Shown: positions 26,701 to 37,500 of the stretch, piece by piece
Layout of the letters: the number at the start of each line of letters is the position of its first letter
Position numbering within the stretch: position 1 is the stretch's first letter
Source: Ciona savignyi
Lineage: Eukaryota > Chordata > Ascidiacea > Phlebobranchia > Cionidae
Length of the DNA stretch: 64,000 bases
Direction of reading: 5' to 3'
Assembly: GCA_000149265.1 (NCBI GenBank)
Contig: CH003265.1
Span: forward strand, 587,964-651,963
Translations under genes and position numbers: made by a program
The notes under the pieces: model-generated
Seen by the model: the letters and a program-made list of their open reading frames with translations, nothing else
What the model was told of the DNA's origin: nothing
The model's database searches: none

Positions 26701-29700
26701 AACAATGGAACAACTGCGATTTATTCATGTCAACCAGGATCTTTACTAGCAAGTGGAAGCACTAGTACAATGACTTGTAATTTTGGTCGTTGGGACGCAA
26801 CATCAGCTCCACTTTGCGAACAAGGTCGAAAAAAACAATTGTTTGATCTTATCTAATTTCAAAGACATTTTGCTTTAATATGAGTTTGACCACGAATTTT
26901 ATAAAATAGGGTATTTATGTTATCCAATGAATGGGAAAACAAATGGGTCATTACCACACCTGCAATCGTCAGATTACCTCGTGAATACATAAAGGAGCAT
27001 TGTCACATAGCCAATCATCAGTTTAGTTCATACCCACCACCAGGTTAATGAATATATTGCAGTGTGTTGAATATGAATGAGAGATTACTTCAGTTTTATT
27101 AAATTTCATTAATCCAGTGGGTTCATGTGATATCCGTCAACTGCCTTACCTAATGACACAACTAGCTAGCAACCAATTTTGAATCTACACCCCTTCGGTT
27201 GAAACGTGACTCACTAACCCACCAAGTTAATCCTTGAAAGAATGTCTGGTGTTAGTTTTCTTTAATCGCATACACAGTTTCTTTAATTGCTCAATTAAAA
27301 ATCCCTCTTCCTAATGTAGTTTTGTATTTACAATTGTTACAGTGTGCCCAGCTGCACCAACGTCGGAGAACAGCTTACCACCAACATATTCAAACCCGCA
27401 AATAACAATACCTGGAACGACTGGCTACTCGCCAGGTACCAGAGCTGAGTATGAGTGTGTGGTTGGGTATGCCATGCTTAGTACTACCACCACCTTAACC
27501 TGCACAGGAGGTATGTGGGATCATAACCCACCACAGTGCATACAAGGTCAGTGATCAATATTAGAACAATAAAAAAAGAAATTTTTAATTTTTATATGTT
27601 TTATTCAAATGCATAGCCAGAAACTTTTATTATTGGTGCAAAATTACTTAGTAAAACATGCATGTTTGTATGTTAAGAAAGTCTGATTGCTAGTTTAAAT
27701 CATTATGATCAAGTAATTGTCAGTCAAGTTTAAATTTACTTTTAAAGTTCAAGTGTGGCTATTTAAGAGGAAGCGGTTCAATATGCACCTCTGGCATCTT
27801 TAACATTCTGCACTAATCTGCACTAGGTGTAAAAAGTACTTTATTAACTAATTTAATAATACTTGTATGAGTGTAACTGAAAGTAAATGGAACTACTGCA
27901 TCTAATTAAATGAAATATTTTCAGTTTGTGAAAGAGCTCCTGTAACACGGAATTCAAATCCTGTTATATATTCATCCCAACCAACAATGGTGTCTGGAAG
28001 TGAAAAGTATGTAATCGGGACCACAGCAACTTATACTTGTATCAATCAATTCAGTCTTGCTGTTAATACTTCGAATATTTTCACATGCAGTAGTGGGGCA
28101 TGGAATATGGTCAATGTTCCGCTTTGCTTACCAGGTATCGTAGCAGAAATTCTTAATAGTGCAATTTTAGGTTACATTGTTTCGGGATTTAATTATTCAC
28201 AGACTATGTCTTATAGAATGCGGAGAGGCACCATCAGAGTTACCATTTGGCCAAGAGCCAGCTTACAATCCAGAAAGTGATGGAATGTACCTGCTTACTT
28301 CTTATCCAAGCGGCTCCATAGCAACATATACTTGTGATGAAGATTTCGCTTTCCCACTTGGAATCTCAGATACAATTATATGCGATGCTGGTGTTTGGAG
28401 TGCAGCAGTTGCCCCAATGTGTGAACAAGGTAACTACTTTCTATTTCAACAGTCCGACCGGTTAGCTCCGGTAACCCGATGATGGGCCTGATGTAATCTG
28501 ATGCTTGCCCGTGTGCTAACCACCTTGGTTTTTCCATTCACAGGAATAAACATGAATATCCTTTCCTATCCTTTAGGCTCATATTATCAATAAACATTGT
28601 GTGTGACCCATATAATGAAGTGAAATTTTAAAATACTAAATGCACAGTCAAAACTAAGATTTTAAATGTCCAATTTTTAATCACCAACAGTATGTGCAAG
28701 AGCACCAAATGCATCGGTCTATGGTTACCCGCCAGAGTACAACACAGAAGTGCTTGGGGACTCGTACAGAAGTGGAACTAGTGCTACTTATTCTTGTGAC
28801 ACCAATTATGCATTGTCTCTTGGGATACCTAATGAATTAATTTGCATAAATGGACTATGGAATTCACAAGCAGCACCAGAATGTATCAGAGGTAACAGTT
28901 TTAATAATTTTAAAGTTACTTATTTAAAGAATGTCAATATATTAACACAAGTCTTGTATTCCAGTTTGCAATAATCCAAGCAACAATTCAATTCCAATTT
29001 TCAACTTTCCATCCATTTTAACTGGATCACAGACATATAGAAATGGTACAACTGCAACCTATAGTTGCAATGTAGGCTTTGCTTTTCCTGTTGGTATCAG
29101 TGATACTCAGACTTGCTTGAATGGGACGTGGGTTCAACCTACTCCACCACAGTGTGCCCGAGGTGAAAACAACTGTCACTTTTTAAGAGTTTTTGCTAAT
29201 TTACATTAAATGTAATTGCATTTCTTAATTTGTAAACAAAGTCCACAGCTTTTATATTTACTGTTCAACATACAATTATGCCAAAACAATTAAAAAATAT
29301 ACATTTTCCAGAAAATTCCAAGTTTTGATTAAATCAAATTGAATTTAATTGTATGTTCTAGTTTGTGCACAGGGACCACAGCATCTTTCCCATGGTTTTG
29401 GTCCTAGTTACAATGCTGCAGCAGTAAACGGCAGATACAGAACCAGTACTCTTGCAACATATTCCTGCCAGGAAGGTTATGCCTTTCCTCGGCGTGTTAG
29501 AAATCGTATACAATGCAGAAATGGAGAATGGAGACCACGCATTCCACCACAATGCGTATTGGGTAATTATACAGTTTCAATTTAAATATGACAACATCGA
29601 ATCATATGGTGGCAGTTTTATTCTCTTTTTCTCACATTCAACACAACACTTTTATACCACACGTGTCAGATAAATAAATGTTACAATATGTCCGACCGGT

Positions 29701-32430
29701 TTGTCTGATGGTTTAGTGTGACGCCTTTCAACCGAAATGTTCTAGGTTCGAAACTGATCGCTAACTAGTTGGTTATATCTTTGGGCAAGGCACTTAACGG
29801 ACATTGCCTGAACCCAACAGATTAGTGGGTTCTACCAAATTAAAGAAACGTGACTATCATACACAACACACTGCTATAGCTCTAGTAACCCGATGTTAGG
29901 CGTGTGGTGATCTGACGATTGACCGTGTGTTAACCCCCTTGGTTTTACCATTCATGGGGATAAACATGAATATCCTATCCTATCCAATATCAAATCGAAA
30001 ATGCAACTAAACAGCTTTAAGTTTTACAATCATCATTACTCACTAACTTTTTATTTTTAGTCTGTGCAAATCCCCCTCCACCAAGAGTTAATGGGAACAG
30101 ACCAAGATTCAATACTCGTCGCATTTTTACATTGGGCAGTCTACATTCAAGAAGTGCCACTGTAGCTAGATATTCATGCATTGCAAATCACTCATTCGCA
30201 GTTGGGACGGATGCAAGACTGTTTTGCCACTCTGGCATTTGGAGTTCTGATATCGCCCCGCAGTGTTTTGAAAGTAAGGCGCATGATTTTTTTTAGTTAC
30301 AGATGGCTGTCTCATACAGCTAAATTTAACATGTCCGTTTGTTAAAATGTAAAGTATACTAATCTAACTTAAAAAATAATGCAAAATTATTGCCTCTAGT
30401 GTGCAAAAACGCTCCTGATGCTGCAATGAATAGTGTAATGCCGCTGTACAACCCTATTTCTTCCACTGATCTCTATCCAACTGGAACATCAGCAACATAC
30501 CAATGTGTCAGTGGTTATGCATTTGCGGTTGGCATTTCGGATAACTTGTCATGCTATGATGGAAACTGGTATTATAGCACAGCTCCTAAGTGCCCGAAAG
30601 GTAATACACGATTCAAATTTTACCATCATCAATTTTAATAAAGTAGAATAATAGTATTGGGGTGGTTGATAAGAATAAACATTCTACCATAGTATTATTT
30701 CACCTATTAATTTGACACCTTTTCCTTTTCTGTACATATTTTAAGTTGGTTATATTTAATGAAAAATGTTTTATACGGATAAAATATGCATTGTATTATT
30801 ACATTGTATACTTGGCGGTTGGTAATTATATTTGTGACAAGAAAGAATTTGACAAGAAAACATGCTAATTTTGGTTTGGTCAAGGCCCCTATTTTTTGGA
30901 TTAGTCAGGGACTAACTTATGGTCATTTGCTTGCAGAAACAAACAACTATCCTCTAAATTATGCCAAGTGTGGTTGGGGACCCTGCTTGCATAAACATAT
31001 CTCATAACCGTGTGTTAACAAACACAAGTATGTGTTCACAAACAGTGTGGGTTTTACACGCATTTGACACTGTCTAGTTGTTATAGGTGTTACAATATAG
31101 ATACATGCAAAACTATAAAAATTTATTTATGATTATTGATCAGTTGTTTGGTCTGAATTAAATTTTGTTTGAACATTATTGTTATTTTGCTTAGGTTTGG
31201 CGTCCGCTAATTTATTTAAAAAGTCTCATGTGTTGTGTGTTCATAATCACCACCTTTTTATTAAAGTGTGTAAACCTGCTCCCGGTGTCAGAATACGTGG
31301 ATTCAGTCCAACATACAATGTTGATGTGGTCACAAGTCAGCCTACGACGTATAGAACTGGGACTACGGCGACCTACACATGTCCTTTGAGGTTCCGATTC
31401 CGCGATGATGTTTCTGGTGTACTGACTTGTAATAATGGCTCTTGGAATGCAACCTTTGCTCCGGAGTGTGAACCAGGTTTGCTTTTATCATTTTTACGAT
31501 TTGCTAAGATTGCAAGGTGTTTTGTCTAATATTTAAACATTTATCTACGTTTACTGTCTGATAACTTACACCAACGGTATAATTTCTGAAGCTTTTGCCG
31601 TGCCTTGTATAATGTTTTAAAGTTGATGTTTAGTTTAACCCATAAAACAGCTAAGTTCAGGAGATATTTACTAAGTGCCTTGCCCAAGTGCACAACCGAC
31701 ATTGATTGCGGCCAGATTCAATCCAACAACTGTTTAACTGAGAGGATAGAATGAGAAAACACAACCCGAGCTATTTTATGTGATTGTTGAGTATTTTAGG
31801 TATCCGATGCATGACTTGCACCGGCACTACCCACGAAAGTTGCGACAGATCCGGTAGAAATGTCACCTGCCAACGAAATGAGGTACCATAGTCAAATAAC
31901 CAAACGACATATGGCTGCCTAGTTAATCTTTTACCCGTAAACTATAGCTTTTATGATTAGCGAATAGTTTGCAATACAATCGTTTTACGATATTTGTTTA
32001 AACTCGGACCGATTTCTGTCCGAAAACTTCCACATTTATCTCGTTCAAAGATAATGTGTTTTAACCCAACCTATATCATGCTAAAACGGTTTTAGCCGTA
32101 ACATTTTGTTAATTTAAAATATAGATTGAAGAATTACATAACACCAAAAAAACAAGATTTTTTGTTTTTAGGGACAATGTGGCGATTCGTACGCACGTTT
32201 GAGCAGGGCGAAAAACTAGTTCTGAAGTATTGTAAACAAGAAGCTGCCTGTTTCAATGACCGTAAACAGGTTTGCCTGTGAGCTTTGATTTGGCGCAAGT
32301 TGATACTAATAAAGCAATTTAATTTCAGAATGACCTTGATTGTCGGGACGGGTTCCCCAACAGCGTCTGCAGATGTTGCTGTAACACTCACATGTGTAGC
32401 ATAGGGAATTCCGGTTGTGCGCTTAACTGA
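17705..32430 (+). CDS. Gene C: CLCA metalloprotease/VWA protein fused to ten sushi (CCP) domains and an LU domain
   Basis: 32 exons. CLCA part: 17705-17857, 17913-18050, 18265-18412, 18860-18974, 19464-19638, 19884-20135, 20462-20683, 21111-21224, 21288-21467, 21732-21849, 22687-22826, 22884-23042, 23189-23297, 23482-23561, 24224-24311, 24378-24483, 24670-24812, 25564-25729, 26155-26252; then ten CCP exons (26612-31476) and three LU exons (31800-32430). Signal peptide about 1-17, then VNLVNNGYDGITIAINP. HEWSH at 152-156 with LRWGVFDEY, MIDAS DVSES at 320-324, IIVLLDG, FN3-like domain (SYQVCYTF). CCPs span about residues 902-1589. The total is 5051 nt, one base short of a multiple of three, because of an A-run in the penultimate exon (32211-32215); otherwise about 1683 aa. 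No transmembrane segment is visible. A secreted or matrix-bound protease-like scaffold is inferred; CCPs usually bind ligands in complement or adhesion proteins. Confidence 0.9.
19092..19245 (-). repeat. Decayed SINE fragment, - strand, gene C intron 4
   Basis: Retains blocks GGGAAACGCAAGGG, GTCAGATTACCTC, CCCACCGTCG and ACTCATTAATCAG in the family order, but lacks both ends. Confidence 0.5.
20709..21008 (-). repeat. tRNA-derived SINE, full-length - copy in gene C intron 7
   Basis: Begins with GGATA repeats, ends with the reverse complement of the tRNA-like head (CCGTTAGACCAACGGGCCGGAC). Long open frames on its minus strand are repeat artefacts. Confidence 0.88.
26909..27232 (-). repeat. Degenerate SINE, - strand, between CCP1 and CCP2 exons
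   Basis: Family blocks in order but with many substitutions and an inserted partial duplicate: GAATGGGAAAAC, CAATCGTCAGATTACCTCG, TTCATTAATCCAGTGGGTTC, ACAACTAGCTAGC. Confidence 0.6.
28451..28575 (+). repeat. Internally deleted SINE between CCP4 and CCP5 exons
   Basis: The 5' head GTCCGACCGGTT is joined straight to AGCTCCGGTAACCCGATG of the 3' half, ending in CAGGAATAAACATGAATATCC. The middle, including the B box, is missing. Confidence 0.65.
29689..29985 (+). repeat. tRNA-derived SINE, full-length + copy between CCP7 and CCP8 exons
   Basis: Head TCCGACCGGTTTGTCTGATGG, B-box-like GTTCTAGGTTCGAAACTG, core CTTTGGGCAAGGCACTTAACG, tail GGGGATAAACATGAATATCC then (TATCC). Confidence 0.85.
31800..32430 (+). 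other. Gene C LU (Ly6/uPAR) domain exons with a one-base deletion
   Basis: Exons 31800-31882, 32172-32269 and 32329-32430 encode GIRCMTC ... CDRSG, then YCKQEAAC, then CRCCCNTHMCS. In genes A and B the middle exon is 96 and 99 nt; here it is 98. As read, the frame hits TAG at 32217 just after the A5 run at 32211-32215, while the YCKQEAAC half reads in the neighbouring frame. Either a homopolymer sequencing error or a real truncating allele. Confidence 0.75.
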
Positions 32431-34546
32431 CCAGAAGCTAATTTTACGCCAACATAACTTGCCATAACATAGGCTTATAATATTCTGAAAAACTAAAAGG
32501 GTGAAAATATATCTTTAACATGCACGAATGGAAATTGGTCATAAAATTTGTTAAAGCAAATAGCAGTTTTTTATATGTCAGATAGAAGTCTCAAATAAAT
32601 CTAGTCAAATATTCAGTACCTCGCAACATATTGGCTGTCTGCAGATAGACAACGCTATTACCGATTGAACTCGAAAACAAGTTACTTGCGGGGACATATT
32701 GACTGAAACGAGTAACTGACATTCGATTTTACTGAATCAGTTTAGAATGAATACGCAAAGTCTATAACAAAACATTTTTACTGCGGTAGAAAATATAAGT
32801 TGTACACAATCTCTCCGAATGTGAATTAGTAACAAATTAAAAGAAGTTTGCAACAGAATTATGTGAGGATGTGGCGAATATCTAAGTAAATAAAGTCAGA
32901 AAGTCACCGCGTCGCATATAGATACTACGAATCCATATGATTGTATTTATCTTACAAGCAAACCACATTAACCATGCATTGAGAAAGCCCGCATGTTTTG
33001 ATATAAAAATGCTGCTTATCAAAGACCGGTTTCGTGAGGTCCAAGACATTCATTTTTATTTGTCGGTGGTATACGTCGGTACCACTGAATCTCCCCTGTA
33101 TGTGACACTGCACTGGCTATGACCTGCATTAGTAGAAACCACTTGTAGCTGCGAATTGTATACATAACATTTCTGGCGTGGGTTATTTTTCGCATCTCTC
33201 GATTTTAGATGAAATGGTGTTGCACCAAATGCTCTTGTTTTGGCGCCGAATTTTACAAACAATCACATATTAGACGTCAAGCTGGGAATCCGAACCGACA
33301 GTTCATAGTTTAAAGATGGCTCCATGGGATCTTATTTGTAAGATAAAATTAAACGAAATTTTAAAGACATTATACAGCTTAGAGGCAAATCTTCGAAGGG
33401 TCTATGCGATATGCAATATTGGAAATGTCATTATCCAATCGTCAAGGCAAATCAGACCTGATGAACTGTTGTTTTGACGATAGCCGCAACGTGACCGGAA
33501 TAGTCTGTATGTGTCAAGAATTTATATTAATTAAGGTAATCTTTTAAACAGGTTTCTAAAAACCGAGATATACGTGATGGAAATAACTTGCTTCGTCACG
33601 ATTTTAGAATAACGTAGGGGTAATCGAATTACCAAGAAACATTAAATGGTGTTGTTTTTGGGAAATTACATCATTAATTCGTATTGGTCATGGGTTGCAT
33701 TTTCCAATCTTTCGAAACCCGACACAATTGTAATATCATTGACAAAAGCGTTTTTCGGTTTCAGTCGCAACAGCGTTTTCGAAGCGTCATTTCTCAGACT
33801 AAACTTCTGTAGTTTAACCCTATAGTCATAGTGGTTACTTGTACACAATTTTAGAATTGTTTAGGGTACATGTTGTCAAAAGATGGTTTTGTTCGCAATT
33901 TAAATCTCCGGATTTAAACTAATCAACCAATCCCATATTAACCGTTTCGAAGCGCGACCTAATCCATTTTAAAATATTTCTTTCTGTATAAATTAGTAGA
34001 AATACAGAAATGACTTAGAGAGCACGTGGTATCGATTTTGGCCCCAGCATGTATTTCTTTGCAGCTTGATTATAAATAAAAATGAAACCTACTGCTTTGT
34101 ATAGAAGTGACACAAGGCCAGTAGTTGTAGACCGATTTGTGAATGATGCCCAGTTTTGAATTGTAATAAGATTAGATAAATATTATTACATTTTACGTTA
34201 TCTTTAAGTTGTTTTTGATTTTGATATGTCGAAATGTCAGGAAGATTGCTTTTGGCTACATTAAATAAAGAATGTTCTTGCCGTAATTACATCAATAAAC
34301 GTTCTTTTCCAAACGGGCGGATATGACATAACAATTCATCCATCAAAATGTCGACTACAAAATGTATGAATGTCTGATCCGAAACGTCTGACACACGTTT
34401 CAGAAACTTTCACCAATATGTTTCTTTATAATTTTCACAGGCAACGCAATGCACAAATTTCCGGTAATTAGGCTAACGCACTCTATAAAATCTTGGCGCT
34501 TGATATCTCGGCGTTATTGGTTTGAGAAAGCATCGAATAAACTGAG
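32431..34546. other. Intergenic C-D
   Basis: An AATAAA at about 32595 could serve gene C. I see no exon, no SINE of the main family and no inverted repeat of note. The last 65 bases hold the gene D TATA box. Confidence 0.5.
34484..34490 (+). promoter_or_regulatory. TATA box of gene D
   Basis: TATAAAA lies 57 nt upstream of the gene D start codon (34547), which would give a leader of roughly 30 nt. Spacing is typical of a core promoter. Confidence 0.45.
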
Positions 34547-37500
34547 ATGTTGAAGCCAATTTTATACATCGTTATGTTTTTTGCTGTGGCTGAAGGTAAG
34601 GTGCATTTCTAAAATAAAAGTTAGTCGCACTATATTTGTGTATCCACCAACCCGAATATTTTAAACAATTAAAGGTTGTCACTGGTACCGTAGAAGAAGC
34701 AAAAGAGACACAACGCAAGATTCTCAAACCATGAGAGGATATTTCGCCAACTGCTTATCCAGCAAGGTACGGATTTTCACTATGCCTAACACGCTAAACG
34801 ACCACTTTTATGTACTTTTAGTTAAGGGGATTTGACTTCTCATCGCTGGTCGATTATACTATCCTCAATTCAGCTTGGTATTCAAATAACCAAGAAGCAA
34901 TTTGCAGGTGAGACGATTTTAATAGATGCGTTTCCCCGGCTTTAAAATTATAAATTTTTACCTAGACGGTTAGCAATTATACATTCAATCGCACATTATA
35001 TAAAATACAAAGTGACAATAATGTTTCTGTTTCAGTAATAGTATTTAAGATAACCGCGTTGCAAAAAATCTGAATAGTGCATCCGGGGACACCACGGCGT
35101 GCTGGAGGGGCAAATTGGACCAATACATCGACAGATCCTCAATTCTTAGCCAACCGGTGCATTCTTGTATCGATGAGTACGGTGAAGATGTTGGCAGTCA
35201 GTCATGTAAGTTGGAGTAAATATACATACCATCAACGATAAGAGATACTCTTCCATTTAAAAAAAAAACCTTTTTGTTGTAGTTCTACAAATCTTTACAC
35301 TAAGTGCAAAAATCTCCTGGTAAACAACAAGATAAGTCGAGTAACCAATATTTACAGTTCGACACTCAACTACCAGAAGAACGAAGCGCCAGGCACCCTC
35401 ATCAAGTTTAAATAACTCGTACGCAGCTTGCATTGAAAACGTCGGGTATTCTGGTCAAATAGCCGCAATAAACATGACAGAGGTGGCAAACTTCATTGAG
35501 AGTTATGCAGTCATAGGGTAGGAAACTTTAATTTTTATTTGGTCGTCTTTGTGCAATTTGAGTTGTCGCGCTGGGTGCATTTCTGTTTTCACAAAACAAC
35601 ATTATGCTGTTTAATTAAATACATTTTATATGTTCGCATTTAGTTTAATATACCACGCCTTGACAGGGATGCAATATTACACTAAAGGGGTTTATCAAAT
35701 CCAAATGAAACTTTTACATACGTAAAATAGAACGTTAAGATAGTCATGATTTTTCTTTTAGCCAATATCTCGAAATCAAAACGGACATTTTACTTAAAAA
35801 TGTATAGGAATTGCAATGAAATGAGAAAAGAACTGCAAAATTAAAATAACCATGTATACCCAAACAATCAATAAAATTAGATGCTATTACAATCCTTGTT
35901 CGGGGCATTTATAGAACCCTATAGCATTTATTGAATTAATGGGCCCTCCAAAAATTAAAAGAACGTATTAATCATACACAACATTCTGCAATAGATCCAA
36001 AATCCCGATGGTGAGTAATCTGACGATTGCCTGTGTGATAACCTTAGGTGATAAACATGAATAACATATCTTATTCCATTAAAGGTATCAGACCAAATGT
36101 TGTTACAAAGACAACTATACTTGTTTCACTATGTACAATTTATGCAGAAGCAAAAGTGTAACAATTGGGTTAAAGGCTGGTTTTGTACAGCACTTAGTGA
36201 AATGATTGCGACGTTGCTTTACTAACCCACATATAATTTATTCTTAAAGCTTCTGGCTTAAGTTTAAATATAACCTTCCATTGAAAGAAAGGGTTATAGA
36301 GGGAACAGGCAATATATCATCAATACTCTTTTAATCTTTTTAGGTGCCAGGGTTGTGGATGTGGTAACAGTGGTGGTTATAACGTCCCATGGACTTCTAA
36401 ATTTGTTGCTCTTACCAAGGCAGACTCGCCCCTACGAAATGTAATTCAAGGCTGCAATGAAATCTATTACGCGCCTGGTAGGTTTGAGCACGAATTGTTG
36501 TAGGTTGGTGGTCCTAGAATGTCAACGTAAATCGTGCTGCTTTAATTATGTTAACAATTTTTATAAAGTTGTGTCAATTTAATACACTTAGTCAAGAGAT
36601 ATACGAAACTAAGCTACACATGTACACAATTGCGAAAAATAATTTAATGAATTTAGATCCGTTTTGGTCACCTTGGAGTAGCTGGTCCTCGAGCTGTGAT
36701 CGGATTTGTCTCGCCGGCTTAACGGGAAGTGTCTCAAGGAGCCGGACTTGTCGGAACGGAAGTCATCCTTCACATGAACTTCCCGCGTCCGAATGTACTG
36801 GTAGAAACAACGAGGTGCAAGTGTGTGATGCAAATGTTTGTGGGTCCTGGTCTAACTGGGTCAGCTGGACAAGTTGTAGCGTAAGCTGCGGCCGGGGAGG
36901 AACCAGGCGAAGATGGCGGACTTGCGTCAACAATTTCCACAGAATTACTTGTCCCGGCCCAATGAATGGCACATCGGTTTGCATTTCCCCAAGATGTCCA
37001 TGTAAGCATGTTTCCCATACCATGTTAGTCAACGAACAACATATAGTAAGACATTTACATCTTTAGCGCGCTGTGGCGGAAATTTTTCTGTGTCGATTGA
37101 ACCGCGCCGTATTTCATCAACTAACTACCCTGATAACTACCCGAATAGAGAGGATTGTACTTGGAATTTGAACGCTCCGAGCGGGCAGCAAGTTCGAGTC
37201 ACTGTTCAAAATATATCGACCGAACAATGTTGCGACAATTTAGAGGTATATCTCGATTCTTTTGTAGTATAATTGAAAATAGTTAATACTTTTTTAATGT
37301 TTTTTTTTGTTGAATACATCATAACCTGCTTTAAAAGTAGATCATAACGTTTATCTCAGATTTATGACGTATCAAAAATTGCTCACCTCAATGGCGAAGG
37401 CCGAAATCTGACCTACGTATCAACGCGAGGCTCTTTGACAATGAGATTCAGAACGGACCATAGCGTCGTCCGTCCTGGTTTTACTGCAATTTATCAACTA

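Larger units (their letters stand above)
26612..31476 (+). other. Ten tandem CCP/sushi domain exons inside gene C
   Basis: Exons: 26612-26824, 27343-27546, 27925-28134, 28217-28429, 28691-28891, 28965-29162, 29362-29562, 30061-30273, 30400-30600, 31267-31476. Each is 198-213 nt, starts and ends in phase 1, and encodes one domain with four cysteines and a Trp before the last one (for example CPEAP ... YSC ... MTC ... GRW ... LCEQ). A YxxGTxATYxC motif recurs in most (RSGTSATYSC, PTGTSATYQC, RTGTTATYTC). Domain residues are far more similar to one another than to the rest of the gene, consistent with amplification by tandem exon duplication. Domain 8 ends with codon phase A|TG rather than G|TG. 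Confidence 0.9.
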
